Positions 24,875 through 32,585 of a stretch of 64,000 bases of DNA are shown here, piece by piece (the first letter of the stretch is position 1; each line of letters begins with the position of its first letter). The translations under genes were made by a program, and so were the position numbers. The notes under the pieces were generated by a model that saw only the letters and a list, made by a program, of their open reading frames with translations, had not been told where the DNA came from and ran no database searches. The stretch is from Flavisolibacter ginsenosidimutans (GTDB taxonomy: Bacteria; Bacteroidota; Bacteroidia; Chitinophagales; Chitinophagaceae), in NCBI RefSeq assembly GCF_007970805.1, contig NZ_CP042433.1:434001-498000 (forward strand). Reading direction: 5' to 3'.

Positions 24875-26518
24875 ATGAGCATCGGCACATTTTCATATCC
24901 CATCCCGATCAATGAACCCGTTCATTCTTATGCTCCCGGTTCTGCGGAAAGGGAAGCATTGAAAAGGACTCTAACGCAACTAAAGAGCGAACAGATTGAC
25001 GTGCCGATGTACATCGGCGGTGACGAAGTGCGTACGGGCAAACTTGTTGCGTTGAATCCGCCGCACGAGAAAAAATTTCTTCTCGGTCATTATCACGCAG
25101 GGAACGAAAGTCATGTACGGCAAGCCATTGATTGCGCACTCGAAGCAAAGGAAGCCTGGGCAAACATGAACTGGGAAGATCGTGCCGGTATCTTTTTAAA
25201 AGCCGCTGAACTCATTTCTACTAAGTACCGCTATCACATGAATGGCACAACCATGTTGGGCCAAAGCAAAAATGTTTACCAAGCCGAGATTGACAGCGCT
25301 TGCGAGTTGATTGATTTTCTTCGTTTCAACGTTCATTTCTTAAGCGAGATATACAAGCAACAACCCATTAGCGCAGCGGGTATGCACAACCGCACTGAGT
25401 GGCGGCCGTTAGAAGGTTTTGTGCTTGCCATTACGCCGTTCAACTTTACGGCCATTGGTGGCAATCTGCCAACGAGTGCTGCGCTTTGCGGAAACGTTGT
25501 AGTGTGGAAGCCGGCGCACACGCAAGTTTATTCGGCGCAAATGTTCCTGCGCATTTTAAAAGAAGCGGGCTTGCCTGATGGCGTTATCAATCTTATTTAT
25601 GTTGATGGTCCTACACTTGGCAAGGTTTGTTTTTCGCACCGCGATTTTGCCGGTGTTCATTTCACAGGTTCAACGGGTGTGTTTAACCAAATGTGGAAGA
25701 CGATAGGAGAGAATGTATCCAATTATAAAAGTTATCCACGCATTGTTGGCGAAACCGGCGGGAAAGATTTTGTGATTGCACACAGTTCTGCCGACCCGCA
25801 AGTAGTTGCCACGGCTTTGCTTCGCGGTGCGTTTGAATACCAGGGGCAGAAATGTTCCGCGGCATCAAGGGCTTATCTTCCTTCAAACATTGCGGAAGAA
25901 GTAAAGCAGTTATTAATTGCCGGTGTTAGTTCTTTCAAAATGGGAAGCGTTGAAGACTTCGGCAATTTTATCAACGCCGTGATTGACGAAAAAAGTTTTG
26001 ACAAGATTGCGAAATACATTGACAACGCAAAAGCATCTCCCGATGCAACGGTGCTTGTTGGCGGAACGTATGATAAATCGCAGGGATACTTTATTCATCC
26101 TACCGTTATTGAAGCAAAAGATCCGAAGTATGTGACCATGTGTGAAGAAATTTTTGGCCCCGTGCTTACAATTCATGTTTACGATGCGGACAAGTTTGGC
26201 GAGACGTTGCATCTGGTTGATGAAACATCGCCTTATGCATTGACCGGGGCTGTAATTGCCCGGGATCGCTTTGCTGTTGAATTGGCAACTGAACGGTTGC
26301 GCAACGCGGCCGGTAATTTTTATATCAACGACAAACCAACGGGAGCCGTTGTAGGTCAGCAGCCATTTGGCGGCGCAAGAGCCAGCGGCACCAATGACAA
26401 AGCAGGCTCCATGATCAACCTTTATCGTTGGTTAAGTGCACGAACCATTAAAGAAACTTTTGTTCCCGCAACGGATTATCGCTATCCTTTTTTACGAGGG
26501 GAAAGCGAAGGAATCTAA
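24875..26518 (+). CDS. pruA: L-glutamate gamma-semialdehyde (1-pyrroline-5-carboxylate) dehydrogenase
   Basis: A 547-residue aldehyde dehydrogenase that oxidises glutamate semialdehyde to glutamate, the second step of proline catabolism. The Rossmann region has FTGSTGVFNQMW. The general base is in VGETGGKDF and the catalytic cysteine in YQGQKCSAASRAY, with EEIFGPVL further on. The length and the opening FSYPIPINEPVHSYAPGSAE fit the stand-alone P5C dehydrogenase seen in Bacteroidota and mitochondria. No proline dehydrogenase is adjacent. A phrase-like A-rich spacer precedes the ATG. Confidence 0.94.
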   Translation: MSIGTFSYPIPINEPVHSYAPGSAEREALKRTLTQLKSEQIDVPMYIGGDEVRTGKLVALNPPHEKKFLLGHYHAGNESHVRQAIDCALEAKEAWANMNWEDRAGIFLKAAELISTKYRYHMNGTTMLGQSKNVYQAEIDSACELIDFLRFNVHFLSEIYKQQPISAAGMHNRTEWRPLEGFVLAITPFNFTAIGGNLPTSAALCGNVVVWKPAHTQVYSAQMFLRILKEAGLPDGVINLIYVDGPTLGKVCFSHRDFAGVHFTGSTGVFNQMWKTIGENVSNYKSYPRIVGETGGKDFVIAHSSADPQVVATALLRGAFEYQGQKCSAASRAYLPSNIAEEVKQLLIAGVSSFKMGSVEDFGNFINAVIDEKSFDKIAKYIDNAKASPDATVLVGGTYDKSQGYFIHPTVIEAKDPKYVTMCEEIFGPVLTIHVYDADKFGETLHLVDETSPYALTGAVIARDRFAVELATERLRNAAGNFYINDKPTGAVVGQQPFGGARASGTNDKAGSMINLYRWLSARTIKETFVPATDYRYPFLRGESEGI

Positions 26519-26541
26519 ATACGACAATCATAAAATTTGAC

Positions 26542-26569
26542 GGCCGCAACCATTGCGGCCTTCTTTTTG
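26542..26569 (+). terminator. Terminator after pruA
   Basis: A perfect 8-bp stem GGCCGCAA/TTGCGGCC with loop CCA is followed by TTCTTTTTG. Confidence 0.85.
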
Positions 26570-26594
26570 TTTGCACCCCATAAAATACTAACGT

Positions 26595-27191
26595 ATGAAA
26601 AAGACTCTCTTCATTGCACTTGCAGCCGCAGCAAGCTTCGCTGTACATGCGCAAAACGTTGACTTCGGATTGAAAGGTGGATTGAATTTGGCATCGTGGA
26701 CAACTAACAGCAACGGAGCAGGCTATCAAAACCGGCTTGCTTATCACGTTGGCGGATTGGCGCAAATAAATCTTACACCGCAAATTGCGGTACAACCCGA
26801 AGTTGTTTATTCAAGCCAGGGAACCAAATACACACTTGGGTCAAATGAACACAGTCTTGCGCTTAATTACATCAACATACCCGTAATGGTGCAAGCCAAA
26901 ATTGGCAGTGGCGTTTATGCCGAAGCAGGTCCGCAAATCGGTTTTCTTACAAGCGTGTCCGATAAAATCAACAGCACCGAAACAAATTATTTTACCACTC
27001 AGGATTTTAAAAATACCGATGTTGCCCTGGGCTTTGGACTGGGCTTTCAAGGCTCGTCGGGTATTGGTGTTGATGCCCGCTACAATCTTGGTTTAACCAA
27101 TATCAACAACGCCGGTTCGAACGACATTAAAAACAACGTGCTTCAAATTGGTTTGTTCCTGAAGTTGAACGGAACAAGATCAAGGCGCTAA
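26595..27191 (+). CDS. Outer-membrane beta-barrel protein (PorT-like family), copy 1
   Basis: A 198-residue secreted protein with signal MKKTLFIALAAAASFAVHAQ. The mature chain alternates hydrophobic and polar residues and carries recurring barrel phrases: FGLKGGLNLASW, IAVQPEVVYSSQGTKY, LNYINIPVMVQ, GVYAEAGPQIGFL and GVDARYNLGLTNI. This is the small 8-stranded porin-like family abundant in Bacteroidota. It is closely similar in layout to the next gene and probably arose with it by tandem duplication. Ligand unknown. Confidence 0.85.
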   Translation: MKKTLFIALAAAASFAVHAQNVDFGLKGGLNLASWTTNSNGAGYQNRLAYHVGGLAQINLTPQIAVQPEVVYSSQGTKYTLGSNEHSLALNYINIPVMVQAKIGSGVYAEAGPQIGFLTSVSDKINSTETNYFTTQDFKNTDVALGFGLGFQGSSGIGVDARYNLGLTNINNAGSNDIKNNVLQIGLFLKLNGTRSRR

Positions 27192-27217
27192 TGTAGTTTT
27201 CCACATCATTATTTAAT

Positions 27218-27245
27218 GGCCGTTTTTGCAAACGGCCTTCTTTTT
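27218..27245 (+). terminator. Terminator between the two barrel genes
   Basis: A perfect 8-bp stem GGCCGTTT/AAACGGCC with loop TTGC is followed by TTCTTTTT. It resembles the terminator after pruA. Confidence 0.82.
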
Positions 27246-27268
27246 GCAGAAAGCAGAAAAAAATGTTT

Positions 27269-27853
27269 ATGAAGAAAGTTATTATTTGTGCGGTCGCAGT
27301 GATGTCAAGCTTCGTCTTGTTTGCACAAGCTCCCAAGTATGGTTTAAAAGCTGGTTTCAACATGGCAACGGTTACCAACGCAGGCGGTGATTTAAAGCCC
27401 GGCTTTAATGGTGGTATATTGGCTCACATTCACATTACACCGGCTTTTTCTTTGCAGCCGGAGGTGATGTATTCGAACCAAGGCACGAAGTATTCATCAA
27501 GCGATAAACTCTTGTTGAATTACATAAATGTTCCTTTGTTGTTGCAGTACAATTTCGACAACGGCTTTCGTTTGCAAGGCGGACCGCAAGTTGGTTTTCT
27601 TATTGAGGCAAAACACAAAATTGGCGACGTGGAAACCGATGTAGCAAACAGCTATAAAACAGTTGATTTTTCTATACCTCTTGGTTTTAGTTATCTCGGT
27701 TATTCAGGCTTTGGCGCGGATGCCCGCTACAACATTGGTGTAACAAAAATTGTCAAAAACAATTCGGGTGCTTACCGTAACGGCGTTTTGCAGTTGGGTG
27801 TGTTTTATCTTTTCGATCATCATCACAAGGCGCAGTCAGGTAAAAGAAGATAA
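27269..27853 (+). CDS. Outer-membrane beta-barrel protein (PorT-like family), copy 2
   Basis: A 194-residue paralogue of the preceding gene: YGLKAGFNMATVT, FSLQPEVMYSNQGTKYSS, LNYINVPLLLQYN, RLQGGPQVGFL and GADARYNIGVTKI line up with copy 1 in the same order. The signal peptide MKKVIICAVAVMSSFVLFAQ starts at ATG 27269; an ATG two codons earlier (27263) is also possible. Each copy has its own terminator, so they may be expressed independently. Confidence 0.85.
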   Translation: MKKVIICAVAVMSSFVLFAQAPKYGLKAGFNMATVTNAGGDLKPGFNGGILAHIHITPAFSLQPEVMYSNQGTKYSSSDKLLLNYINVPLLLQYNFDNGFRLQGGPQVGFLIEAKHKIGDVETDVANSYKTVDFSIPLGFSYLGYSGFGADARYNIGVTKIVKNNSGAYRNGVLQLGVFYLFDHHHKAQSGKRR

Positions 27854-27900
27854 ACATGGAATAGCAGTTTGCCTCATAAACAAAAGAAGACCCGGGAAGA

Positions 27901-27926
27901 GCCTCTGCAATGCGGAGGCTTTTTTA
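27901..27926 (+). terminator. Terminator after barrel copy 2
   Basis: An 8-bp stem GCCTCTGC/GCGGAGGC (one G-T pair) with loop AAT is followed by six or more T residues. Confidence 0.82.
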
Positions 27927-27945
27927 TTTGTGCAATTCCTTCAAC

Positions 27946-27986
27946 AAATTTTGATAAAAACAGAAGTTCTATTTTTATCAAAATTT
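27946..27986. promoter_or_regulatory. Near-perfect 41-nt palindrome upstream of pyrR
   Basis: The arm AAATTTTGATAAAAA (27946-27960) is exactly complementary to TTTTTATCAAAATTT (27972-27986). The centre AGAA-G-TTCT (27962-27970) is itself symmetrical about base 27966. Only one pair (27961/27971) is mismatched. It ends five nt before the pyrR start. It could be an operator for a dimeric regulator or, in RNA, a long hairpin that covers the ribosome site. Confidence 0.6.
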
Positions 27987-27991
27987 ATTTT

Positions 27992-28513
27992 TTGAAGACT
28001 GTCATAACAGCCGAACAAATTAACCTTACCATCAAACGGCTTGCGCACCAGATACTCGAAAATCATCTGCAATTGCAGAACACAGTTATCATCGGGCTAC
28101 AGCCCCGTGGCGTTTATTTGTCGGACAGAATTGTGGAAGAAATAAAACGCGAAACTTCAAACCTTCAGGTAAACTACGGAAAGCTGGACATTACGTTTTA
28201 CCGCGATGACGTTCGCAAAGAATTGCACGTGCCAAACAAAACAGCCATTGATTTTTCGATAGAAGAAAGGGCCGTGGTGCTGATTGACGATGTTTTATAC
28301 ACCGGCAGAACCATTCGTGCCGCGCTGGATGCGCTGATGGATTTTGGCCGGCCGTCAAAAGTTGAGCTGATGGTTTTAATAGATCGCCGGTACAGCCGGC
28401 AGTTGCCCATTCAACCCGATTACACCGGCAAATCCATTGATTCCATCGTTACCCAAAAGGTGAAAGTCTTGTGGCAGGAGAAAGACGGCAAAGACGAAGT
28501 GGTATTGATTTAA
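27992..28513 (+). CDS. pyrR: PyrR: pyrimidine operon regulator/uracil phosphoribosyltransferase family
   Basis: A 173-residue PRTase-fold protein. The PRPP-binding motif AVVLIDDVLYTGRTIRAALD lies at about residues 92-111. LQPRGVYLSDRIVEEI and LDITFYRDDVRKE are PyrR-typical. In Bacillus PyrR binds pyr mRNA; in other phyla it may act only as an enzyme. I chose TTG 27992 (MKTVITAEQI) because the open frame further upstream runs through the terminator and the palindrome. No Bacillus-type anti-antiterminator is visible. It heads a cluster with pyrB 57 nt downstream. Confidence 0.9.
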   Translation: MKTVITAEQINLTIKRLAHQILENHLQLQNTVIIGLQPRGVYLSDRIVEEIKRETSNLQVNYGKLDITFYRDDVRKELHVPNKTAIDFSIEERAVVLIDDVLYTGRTIRAALDALMDFGRPSKVELMVLIDRRYSRQLPIQPDYTGKSIDSIVTQKVKVLWQEKDGKDEVVLI

Positions 28514-28555
28514 AAATGCCAATTTCAAATTGCAAAATCCAAATTTGAAACCCGC

Positions 28556-28563
28556 TATCTTTG
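28556..28563 (+). promoter_or_regulatory. -7 box nearly touching the pyrB start
   Basis: TATCTTTG, an exact consensus match, ends 7 nt before the ATG at 28571. The predicted start point falls within a few nt of the ATG. Confidence 0.55.
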
Positions 28564-28570
28564 AACTTTA

Positions 28571-29500
28571 ATGGCACTTTCTACGCGACATTTACTCGGC
28601 ATTAAAGACCTTACGCCTGCCGATATTTCTCTTCTTCTTGATACGGCCAAACAATTTAAAGAAGTGTTGCAGCGGCCTGTAAAAAAAGTTCCGTCGCTCC
28701 GCGATGTTACCATCGTCAACCTTTTTTACGAAAACTCTACCCGAACACGCATTTCGTTTGAACTGGCGCAAAAGCGATTGTCGGCAGATGTGATCAATTT
28801 TAGTGCATCGGGTTCTTCGGTTTCAAAAGGAGAAACGTTGCTGGATACGGTGAACAATATCTTATCCATGAAAGTTGACATGGTGGTAATGCGGCACAGT
28901 GCCAGTGGAGCACCGCACTTTTTGTCGAAGCACATTCCAGCAGCCATTATCAACGCCGGTGACGGCATTAACGAGCACCCGACGCAAGCTTTGCTTGATG
29001 CGTATTCGATGCTGGAGGTTTTCGGTACTTTAAAAGGATTGCGGGTAGCTATCGTCGGCGATATTTTACACAGCCGCGTTGCTCAAAGCAACATACACCT
29101 GTTAAACAAAATGGGAGCGGAGGTTGTTGTTTGCGGCCCGCCTACGTTAATTCCAAAATACATCGAAGAAGCGTTCGAGGTTAGGGTTGAGTACAACGTT
29201 GACAAAGCCTTACAATGGTGCGACGCGGCAAACGTTTTACGCATCCAGTTGGAAAGGCAAAACCAGGTTTTATTTTCTTCAGTTCGTGAATACAGTCTTG
29301 CCTACGGCATCAACCGGGAAAGGCTGAACAGACTAAACAAGAAGATTACCATCATGCATCCCGGCCCGGTAAACAGGGGCGTGGAACTGGATAGCGATGT
29401 GGCGGACAGCGACAACTCCATTATTTTGCAGCAGGTAGAGAACGGAGTAGCGGTTCGAATGGCAGCTCTTTATCTCTTGTCTGGTTCCGGAAACAGTTAA
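28571..29500 (+). CDS. pyrB: Aspartate carbamoyltransferase catalytic subunit
   Basis: A 309-residue enzyme that joins carbamoyl phosphate and aspartate, the committed step of pyrimidine synthesis. The carbamoyl-phosphate site FYENSTRTRISFELA is at about residues 55-69. GDGINEHPTQALLDAYS and HPGPVNRGVE are the other conserved blocks. No pyrI regulatory subunit follows, as usual when pyrR is present. It has its own -7 box just before the start codon. Confidence 0.96.
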   Translation: MALSTRHLLGIKDLTPADISLLLDTAKQFKEVLQRPVKKVPSLRDVTIVNLFYENSTRTRISFELAQKRLSADVINFSASGSSVSKGETLLDTVNNILSMKVDMVVMRHSASGAPHFLSKHIPAAIINAGDGINEHPTQALLDAYSMLEVFGTLKGLRVAIVGDILHSRVAQSNIHLLNKMGAEVVVCGPPTLIPKYIEEAFEVRVEYNVDKALQWCDAANVLRIQLERQNQVLFSSVREYSLAYGINRERLNRLNKKITIMHPGPVNRGVELDSDVADSDNSIILQQVENGVAVRMAALYLLSGSGNS

Positions 29501-29523
29501 TTATTCATGCTTCAAAAAAAATT

Positions 29524-30018
29524 ATGCGTATTGGACTTTTCCCCGGCACATTTGATCCTGTAACCTTTGGCCATTTGGACATTATTGAAAGGGCTTTACC
29601 ACTTTTTGACAAACTCTATATTGGTATCGGCATTAATTCAAACAAACAGCCAATGTTCGCTGCCGAAACGCGGATTCAATGGTTGAACGAGTTGTTTAAA
29701 AATGAAGAAAAAGTAGAGGCACTTATTTACGAAGGCTTGACGGTTGATTGCTGCCGCAAGATTGATGCGAATTACATCATTCGCGGCATTCGTTATGTGA
29801 ATGACTTTGAGTATGAAAAGGCCATTGCCGATATGAACCGGAGCCTTGATGAGAACATTGAAACGGTTTTCCTTACTTGTTTACCAAAGTATACATCCGT
29901 GGCTTCAACGCTGGTAAGAGATGTTATTAAAAACGGGGGCGATGTTTCACAATTTGTGCCCGACTCGGTTTTGCGAACCATACGCCAGCGTACCAATCGA
30001 AACGGTATTTTCGCTTAA
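29524..30018 (+). CDS. coaD: Phosphopantetheine adenylyltransferase
   Basis: A 164-residue enzyme of coenzyme A synthesis that adenylates 4'-phosphopantetheine. The nucleotidyltransferase motif is GTFDPVTFGH (T/HxGH class) at residues 8-17, with RGIRYVNDFEYE near 93 and the late SVASTLVRD block. Normal length. It follows pyrB by 23 nt. Its TAA stop shares bases with the stop of the convergent NUDIX gene. Confidence 0.96.
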   Translation: MRIGLFPGTFDPVTFGHLDIIERALPLFDKLYIGIGINSNKQPMFAAETRIQWLNELFKNEEKVEALIYEGLTVDCCRKIDANYIIRGIRYVNDFEYEKAIADMNRSLDENIETVFLTCLPKYTSVASTLVRDVIKNGGDVSQFVPDSVLRTIRQRTNRNGIFA

Positions 30019-30656
30019 CGTTGTTTCTGTTTAAACAATCTTTCGCCCTCGCTTAGTACCTCAACGATAGAAGCATGCATATTGCTTTTGTACTTTTCCA
30101 ACGTTGACAAAGGAACCCATTCGCATCTTTCAATGTCTTCCTCAAGCTGAGGAGTCAAATTGGATTTCTTATCCGTTTCCATTAAAAACCAGTGCGATTC
30201 TTTAAGGATGTGTTTATCTTTTTCGTGATAAGTGTGGTAGCTTACCTGTAATGGCAATACGATTCTGACTACTTCAACACCAGTTTCCTCCCGGATCTCT
30301 CTCGCTGCGCAGTCTTCAAGTTTTTCGCCATCATCTAATTTGCCTTTCGGAAGGTCCCATTTGCCTTTCCGAAAGATGAGCAGGAGCTCTTTGTCCGGAG
30401 TATAAACTACTCCCCCCGCTGCTTTAACCAGTGTTAGGTGCGATTTAAAAGCGTCGAGCAATGCCTCTGCATTCTGATACTGAAAGACGCTGGCATAAAC
30501 GCTGTCTTTCTCCATTTCTTTCAGTATTGTGCTGATTGCCGGGCTGTTTAATTCGTCAATAAAGACTGTATCAGGGCGGTGCAAATAATCTTCTACTTCG
30601 TCTGTTACTTTATCAATCAAGAAGAGCGGCTTATTGTGGACGTAAATCCGGACCAT
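30015..30656 (-). CDS. NUDIX hydrolase with an N-terminal extension
   Basis: A 213-residue protein. The NUDIX box GKLDDGEKLEDCAAREIREE (about residues 109-128), continued by TGVEV, is complete, so it should hydrolyse a nucleoside diphosphate derivative using divalent metal. Just before it, RKGKWDLPKG is typical. The first 75 residues (MVRIYVHNKPLFLIDKV) are a separate domain of unknown function found with NUDIX domains in Bacteroidota. Start 30656 was chosen because it clears the pyrE promoter; the frame remains open upstream through that promoter. Substrate unknown. Confidence 0.85.
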   Translation of the reverse strand: MVRIYVHNKPLFLIDKVTDEVEDYLHRPDTVFIDELNSPAISTILKEMEKDSVYASVFQYQNAEALLDAFKSHLTLVKAAGGVVYTPDKELLLIFRKGKWDLPKGKLDDGEKLEDCAAREIREETGVEVVRIVLPLQVSYHTYHEKDKHILKESHWFLMETDKKSNLTPQLEEDIERCEWVPLSTLEKYKSNMHASIVEVLSEGERLFKQKQR

Positions 30657-30699
30657 AGAGATTTGTTGCAACGAATATAACTGCAAAACCGCTTTATGA

Positions 30700-30707
30700 T
30701 AACTTCG
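30700..30707 (+). promoter_or_regulatory. -7 box four nt before the pyrE start
   Basis: TAACTTCG differs from TAnnTTTG at one base and ends four nt before the ATG at 30712. Confidence 0.42.
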
Positions 30708-30711
30708 TCGA

Positions 30712-31347
30712 ATGACTGACGCAACCGTTACCGCAGAAAAATTATTGCAAGCCGAAGCCGTTAAACTTAGTCCTTCCACACCGTTCACCTGGGCAAGCGG
30801 ATGGAAAAGTCCCATTTATTGCGACAACCGGAAACTGCTTTCGCTGCCTTTTATAAGAGATTATATCAAAAGTGAACTGGCCAATATTGTCTTTGAAAAG
30901 TTTCCGGGGGCTGATTTGATTGCGGGAGTAGCCACAGCCGGGATTGCCTGGGGGACGATGGTTGCCGACCAATTAAAACTTCCTTTGGTATATGTTCGGC
31001 CAAAGCCTAAAGAGCACGGTTTGGGCAATCAGATAGAGGGAGCCTTTACAGCCGGACAAAAAGTTGTGATAATCGAAGACTTGATTTCAACGGGAAAAAG
31101 CAGTCTTCAAGTAGTGGATGTATTGCGCAAAGCCGAAACTGAAGTCATTGGATTGGTATCCATCTTTAGTTATCAATTTGCAGCTGCACAAGATGCTTTT
31201 CAAATGGCCAGCTTGCCGGTGTATTCCCTTACGAATTACTCATCTTTACTTGAACTGGCTCTGAAAAAAGGAATTATAAAAAAAGCTGAAGAAGGAGTTT
31301 TGTTAAATTGGCGGACCGATCCGGCCAACTGGAGTGGACTTATTTAA
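30712..31347 (+). CDS. pyrE: Orotate phosphoribosyltransferase
   Basis: A 211-residue enzyme that makes orotidine 5'-phosphate from orotate and PRPP. The PRPP motif VVIIEDLISTGKSS is at about residues 118-131. The substrate-binding loop VYVRPKPKEHGLGNQIEG carries the catalytic lysines. FTWASGWKSPIYCDNR is the typical N-terminal block. It is transcribed divergently from the NUDIX gene, separated from pyrR-pyrB by coaD and NUDIX. Confidence 0.96.
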   Translation: MTDATVTAEKLLQAEAVKLSPSTPFTWASGWKSPIYCDNRKLLSLPFIRDYIKSELANIVFEKFPGADLIAGVATAGIAWGTMVADQLKLPLVYVRPKPKEHGLGNQIEGAFTAGQKVVIIEDLISTGKSSLQVVDVLRKAETEVIGLVSIFSYQFAAAQDAFQMASLPVYSLTNYSSLLELALKKGIIKKAEEGVLLNWRTDPANWSGLI

Positions 31348-31367
31348 ATTCGTTTTAAACAAATCGT

Positions 31368-31727
31368 ATGAAGAAAACATTTTTCGCATTCCTTATTCTC
31401 TTTACTTCATTCACTGGCTTTGCACAAACTAAGCCCGTTCAAACCGCTAAAATCAGTGTGCCCTCGGTTCAGTGTGAAATGTGCAAAACAAGAATTGAGG
31501 AATACCTGAAGCGCATAGACGGTGTCACATTTGTAAATGTAGCCGTAAAGAAAAAAGAAGTAACGGTAAAATACCTGACCGACCGCACGAACGAGGAAAT
31601 GATAAAAACCTCTATTGCCAACGCAGGTTACGATGCGGCAGAAATAAAAGCCAATCCGGACTCTTATAAAATGCTTCCAAAATGTTGTAAAAAACCTGAA
31701 GACGGAGGAGGGATGCCTAAGCATTAA
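31368..31727 (+). CDS. Secreted heavy-metal-associated (HMA) domain protein
   Basis: A 119-residue exported protein with signal MKKTFFAFLILFTSFTGFAQ. The HMA domain spans about residues 27-92 with the metal pair C36-x-x-C39 in VQCEMCKTRIEEYL. A second potential metal site, PKCCKKPEDG, follows near the C-terminus. It probably binds copper or another soft metal in the periplasm. It follows pyrE by 20 nt and may be co-transcribed, though the functions are unrelated. Confidence 0.88.
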   Translation: MKKTFFAFLILFTSFTGFAQTKPVQTAKISVPSVQCEMCKTRIEEYLKRIDGVTFVNVAVKKKEVTVKYLTDRTNEEMIKTSIANAGYDAAEIKANPDSYKMLPKCCKKPEDGGGMPKH

Positions 31728-31749
31728 TAAAAACCGGTTTTAATTTTTT

Positions 31750-31773
31750 GCCCGCTTTTGCGGGCTTTTTTAT
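31750..31773 (+). terminator. Terminator after the HMA gene
   Basis: A perfect GCCCGC/GCGGGC stem with loop TTTT is followed by seven T residues. Confidence 0.85.
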
Positions 31774-32585
31774 TGTCCATCCCAGCCCCAAGGTGTTTGT
31801 GTTGTTCTTCTCATTCATCCGTTTGGCTGACTTACTCTCCTGGTTCGTTTAGAGGAAGCTTCTAATTGCTTACAGGTTCCTCAGGTTCTTAATTAACAGC
31901 GAACCCTTCCCTTGCTTGATAATCTTGCTTCTAATACTGCCTCGCCATGAGGCAAATAAGTTTGTTTAAGGAGGGGAGCTGTACTGACAAAAATTCTTAT
32001 CACCTTCTGGATTCTGATTTTACAGTTGGGTTCCTTAAATCATAGTCGCAGTAAGACGATCAAGGCGATTATAAGCATAAATTTTACATACTAATAATAT
32101 TAGCATTTAAAAAAACTTTTAGAAATAAAAAAAACTATTATTGTTAGTTAAATTTATTGCATTAAAATATTGATTTTTAAATAATTAAAAAAATTATTTA
32201 GATTTAAATAACTATAATTAAAAAGGTAGATTTGCTCTCTCACTAAAATCAAAATATTACTTATTTAAAATTAAAAATTTAGAATTAAATAATTGATATT
32301 GAATAAAATGTATTAATCAAATTATTTTAAAAATTAGTTTATATAAAAGTCATAAAAAGTTTGATTTAAAAGCGGCCGTTTTTTTAAAACATTGGCTTAA
32401 GGAGGATTGCCATAGATTGAGCATTTCTCCTTTTAAGGACAATTTGGCAATAAGACTTTGTCTTTAATTAGCTTAAACGACTTGCTGTTCTGCCCGTCTA
32501 TTATAATTCTCTATTTGGCTAATGAACACAGCTTCTTGGCACATTTAGAATAAATTGCAAGTCACATAAACTCGGTTACTAACTG
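31774..32585. other. Gene-free region with a strongly AT-rich core
   Basis: About 810 nt without a credible reading frame. The stretch from about 32080 to 32365 is almost entirely A and T and includes the inverted repeat AAATAATT/AATTATTT, while the flanks have normal composition. A small hairpin TGCCTC/GAGGCA lies at 31938-31954. Two unusually strong Shine-Dalgarno-like words (TAAGGAGG, near 31969 and 32399) have no gene behind them. The region leads into the giant adhesin gene and may hold its regulatory sequence. Confidence 0.6.

Noticed and set aside
27887..27991. pyrR product extended upstream by 41 residues
   Set aside because: The extension would translate the preceding terminator and the palindrome.
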